Shown here piece after piece: positions 12,742 to 13,890 of a stretch of 13,890 nucleotides of DNA. The translations under genes were made by a program, and so were the position numbers. Under the pieces are notes generated by a model that made no database searches, was not told the origin of the DNA, and saw nothing but the letters and a program-made list of their open reading frames with translations. The stretch is from NCBI GenBank assembly GCA_036388635.1, contig DASVRL010000388.1, positions 1 through 13,890 of the forward strand, given 5' to 3'. Within the stretch, counting starts at the first letter, position 1, and every line of letters begins with the position of its first letter. Source of the DNA: JALZHR01 sp036388635 (lineage in GTDB: Bacteria; Acidobacteriota; Blastocatellia; Pyrinomonadales; Pyrinomonadaceae).

Positions 12742-13854
12742 ATGACAACTTATACTTTTCTTTACACGGCTGCGAATCCGGACGGGCGAAATGTCACCGA
12801 AAGAATCGAAGCCGAAAATATCGCTCAGGCAAAATACCGTCTGGAGATCAGAGGCTATTCGGAAATAACTTTTCATTCCAGCGAAATTCGCGATGAAATT
12901 CTGCTGGCGTCCGACGAAACGAAAAACGCTTTAAATAAAGTCAGCCCGGCAGTGGAAAAAACGCTCGCCGGGCGGAGTCTTTTTTTCGTGCTCTTAGCGA
13001 CGCTGGCGATTGGCGCTATCGTCTGGGTTCCTTTGCTTTTGTGGCTCATCAGCGATATCTCCAACGGTAAATCTTTCTGGTTGAGCTTATCGGCTTTTAC
13101 CGGTTTCGTTCTCTTTTTCGTCTTTGTCAATCTGCCAATCGTTCTTTTCCGGAATCTTATTCAGGCTTGCGATTGGGCGCGCTGGGACGAGGTGCGAAGC
13201 TACGTAAAAATCATCAACTGGTATAACAAAATCAACCCGGTCGTGATTCCCGCTTACGATTTGGACGGTCGTCTCGCCTGCGCGGACGCGGCGGAAGGAA
13301 ATCTGGAAAGCGGTCTGCGGCGCATGATGAAATACGAAAATGACCCGAAAGTGTCAAAGTTTTTATATTACGGCAAAATGCAGATGATTTACGAAAAAGC
13401 CGGAAGACCGGATAAAAAACTGGAATACGCCGAACTCGCCGTCAGAGAATATCCCGGACGAACGGAAGCTTATCTGGATTGCGCTTTAACGCAGGCGAGA
13501 TATTTTCGCAACACTGCAAAGGCGAGAGAATTTTTAGAAGCGGCGACCGAAACAGAGATAACGTCAATCGTGCAGCCGTTTGTTTCCTTCTGCGAGGGCG
13601 TTATCGAGCTGGAAGACGGAAATTTGCAGAAAGCCGAATTTGATTTGCTGAGAGCGTTGAAAAAAATAAAGCCGTATGAAAAAACGGGTCTTTTCACCGG
13701 CGTCATCAGCGAACTGAAAACTTATCTTACACTGGTTTACGGGGAAATCGGAGAACGCGATAAAGCAATCGCTTTGCTCCGGGAAGTGAAGCCTTATCTG
13801 GTGGCGAACAAGGAAGACGAATTGCTGGAGCGCTGCGAAAAGGCGCTGGCTTGA
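12742..13854 (+). CDS. Two-pass membrane protein with PilC/GspF-like N-terminus and TPR-like C-terminus
   Basis: A 370-residue protein that I do not recognise as a named family. Residues 3-45 (YTFLYTAANPDGRNV ... IEAENIAQAKYRLEIRG) closely follow the short N-terminal segment found in type IV pilus/type II secretion PilC/GspF proteins: F-Y-x-A-x-x-x-D-G-R, then I-x-A, then A-x-x-x-L-x-x-x-G. The GspF transmembrane core is absent. Instead there are two hydrophobic segments, about 79-103 and 112-138, separated by a short polar loop, so both ends are predicted on the same side, probably cytoplasmic. Residues about 170-370 are helical with TPR-like spacing (EKAGRPDKKLEYAELAVREYPG; LVYGEIGERDKAIALLREVKP, here quoted only as landmarks at 218-239 and 331-351). 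A scaffold role at the inner membrane is inferred. It follows the ChlI/MoxR-like ATPase by 94 nt and may be its functional partner, or independent. Confidence 0.75.
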   Translation: MTTYTFLYTAANPDGRNVTERIEAENIAQAKYRLEIRGYSEITFHSSEIRDEILLASDETKNALNKVSPAVEKTLAGRSLFFVLLATLAIGAIVWVPLLLWLISDISNGKSFWLSLSAFTGFVLFFVFVNLPIVLFRNLIQACDWARWDEVRSYVKIINWYNKINPVVIPAYDLDGRLACADAAEGNLESGLRRMMKYENDPKVSKFLYYGKMQMIYEKAGRPDKKLEYAELAVREYPGRTEAYLDCALTQARYFRNTAKAREFLEAATETEITSIVQPFVSFCEGVIELEDGNLQKAEFDLLRALKKIKPYEKTGLFTGVISELKTYLTLVYGEIGERDKAIALLREVKPYLVANKEDELLERCEKALA

Positions 13855-13890
13855 TTAAAATTTTTTAGCTGAAATAAAAAAAGCGGCGCC

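Noticed and set aside
13855..13890. Possible terminator arm (A run followed by GCGGCGCC) after the last gene
   Set aside because: The window ends before any matching arm, so a hairpin cannot be shown.

Overview
The window looks like chromosome of a free-living Gram-negative bacterium, most likely an acidobacterium of the Blastocatellia / Pyrinomonadaceae type. This is an inference from three things: the secreted HAF plus FG-GAP protein with its 'DYDGDGRTD..VYRPS.G.WY' repeats, the dispersed 'accacagagac' intergenic repeats, and a phosphoenolpyruvate carboxylase of the 'FDGRGGPPARGGG' subtype. No phylogeny could be run. I see no rRNA, tRNA, CRISPR array, transposase or phage gene, and coding density is high.

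Layout. (1) 19-5324, all plus strand: a secreted metal-dependent amidohydrolase, a small zinc-ribbon protein, a thiolase (fadA-like), a carboxymuconolactone decarboxylase/AhpD-family protein whose frame is crossed by one in-frame TGA, and a long VLCAD-type acyl-CoA dehydrogenase. Thiolase and acyl-CoA dehydrogenase are the last and first enzymes of beta-oxidation; the hydratase/3-hydroxyacyl-CoA dehydrogenase is not in the window. (2) 5325-5464: a strong bidirectional terminator between convergent genes. (3) 5465-7411, minus strand: a secreted HAF/FG-GAP repeat protein. (4) 7589-8125, plus strand: a DinB-family protein. (5) 8141-10711, minus strand: phosphoenolpyruvate carboxylase. (6) 10774-13854, plus strand: a small cupin, a ChlI/MoxR-like AAA+ ATPase, and a two-pass membrane protein with a PilC/GspF-like N-terminus and a TPR-like C-terminus.

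The most interesting locus is 2992-3534. A simple gene call gives two adjacent hypothetical ORFs (ending 3237 and starting 3238), but they lie in the same frame and join into one 180-residue CMD/AhpD-family protein. The TGA falls exactly on the second cysteine of the family CxxC redox motif, giving CPF-U. From 11 nt after the TGA there is a hairpin with a bulged U and a GGUC apical loop. Its position matches, within one nucleotide, the E. coli fdhF SECIS element as I remember it. I therefore read the gene as a selenoprotein (redox motif CxxU). AhpD-like selenoproteins are known from metagenomic surveys, so the family is not wholly new. Its placement between two beta-oxidation genes, 14 nt upstream of the acyl-CoA dehydrogenase, suggests a peroxide or thiol redox function tied to fatty-acid oxidation.

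Intergenic gaps are short. Two of them (2871-2985 and 11099-11166) carry related degenerate repeats that run almost up to the next start codon.
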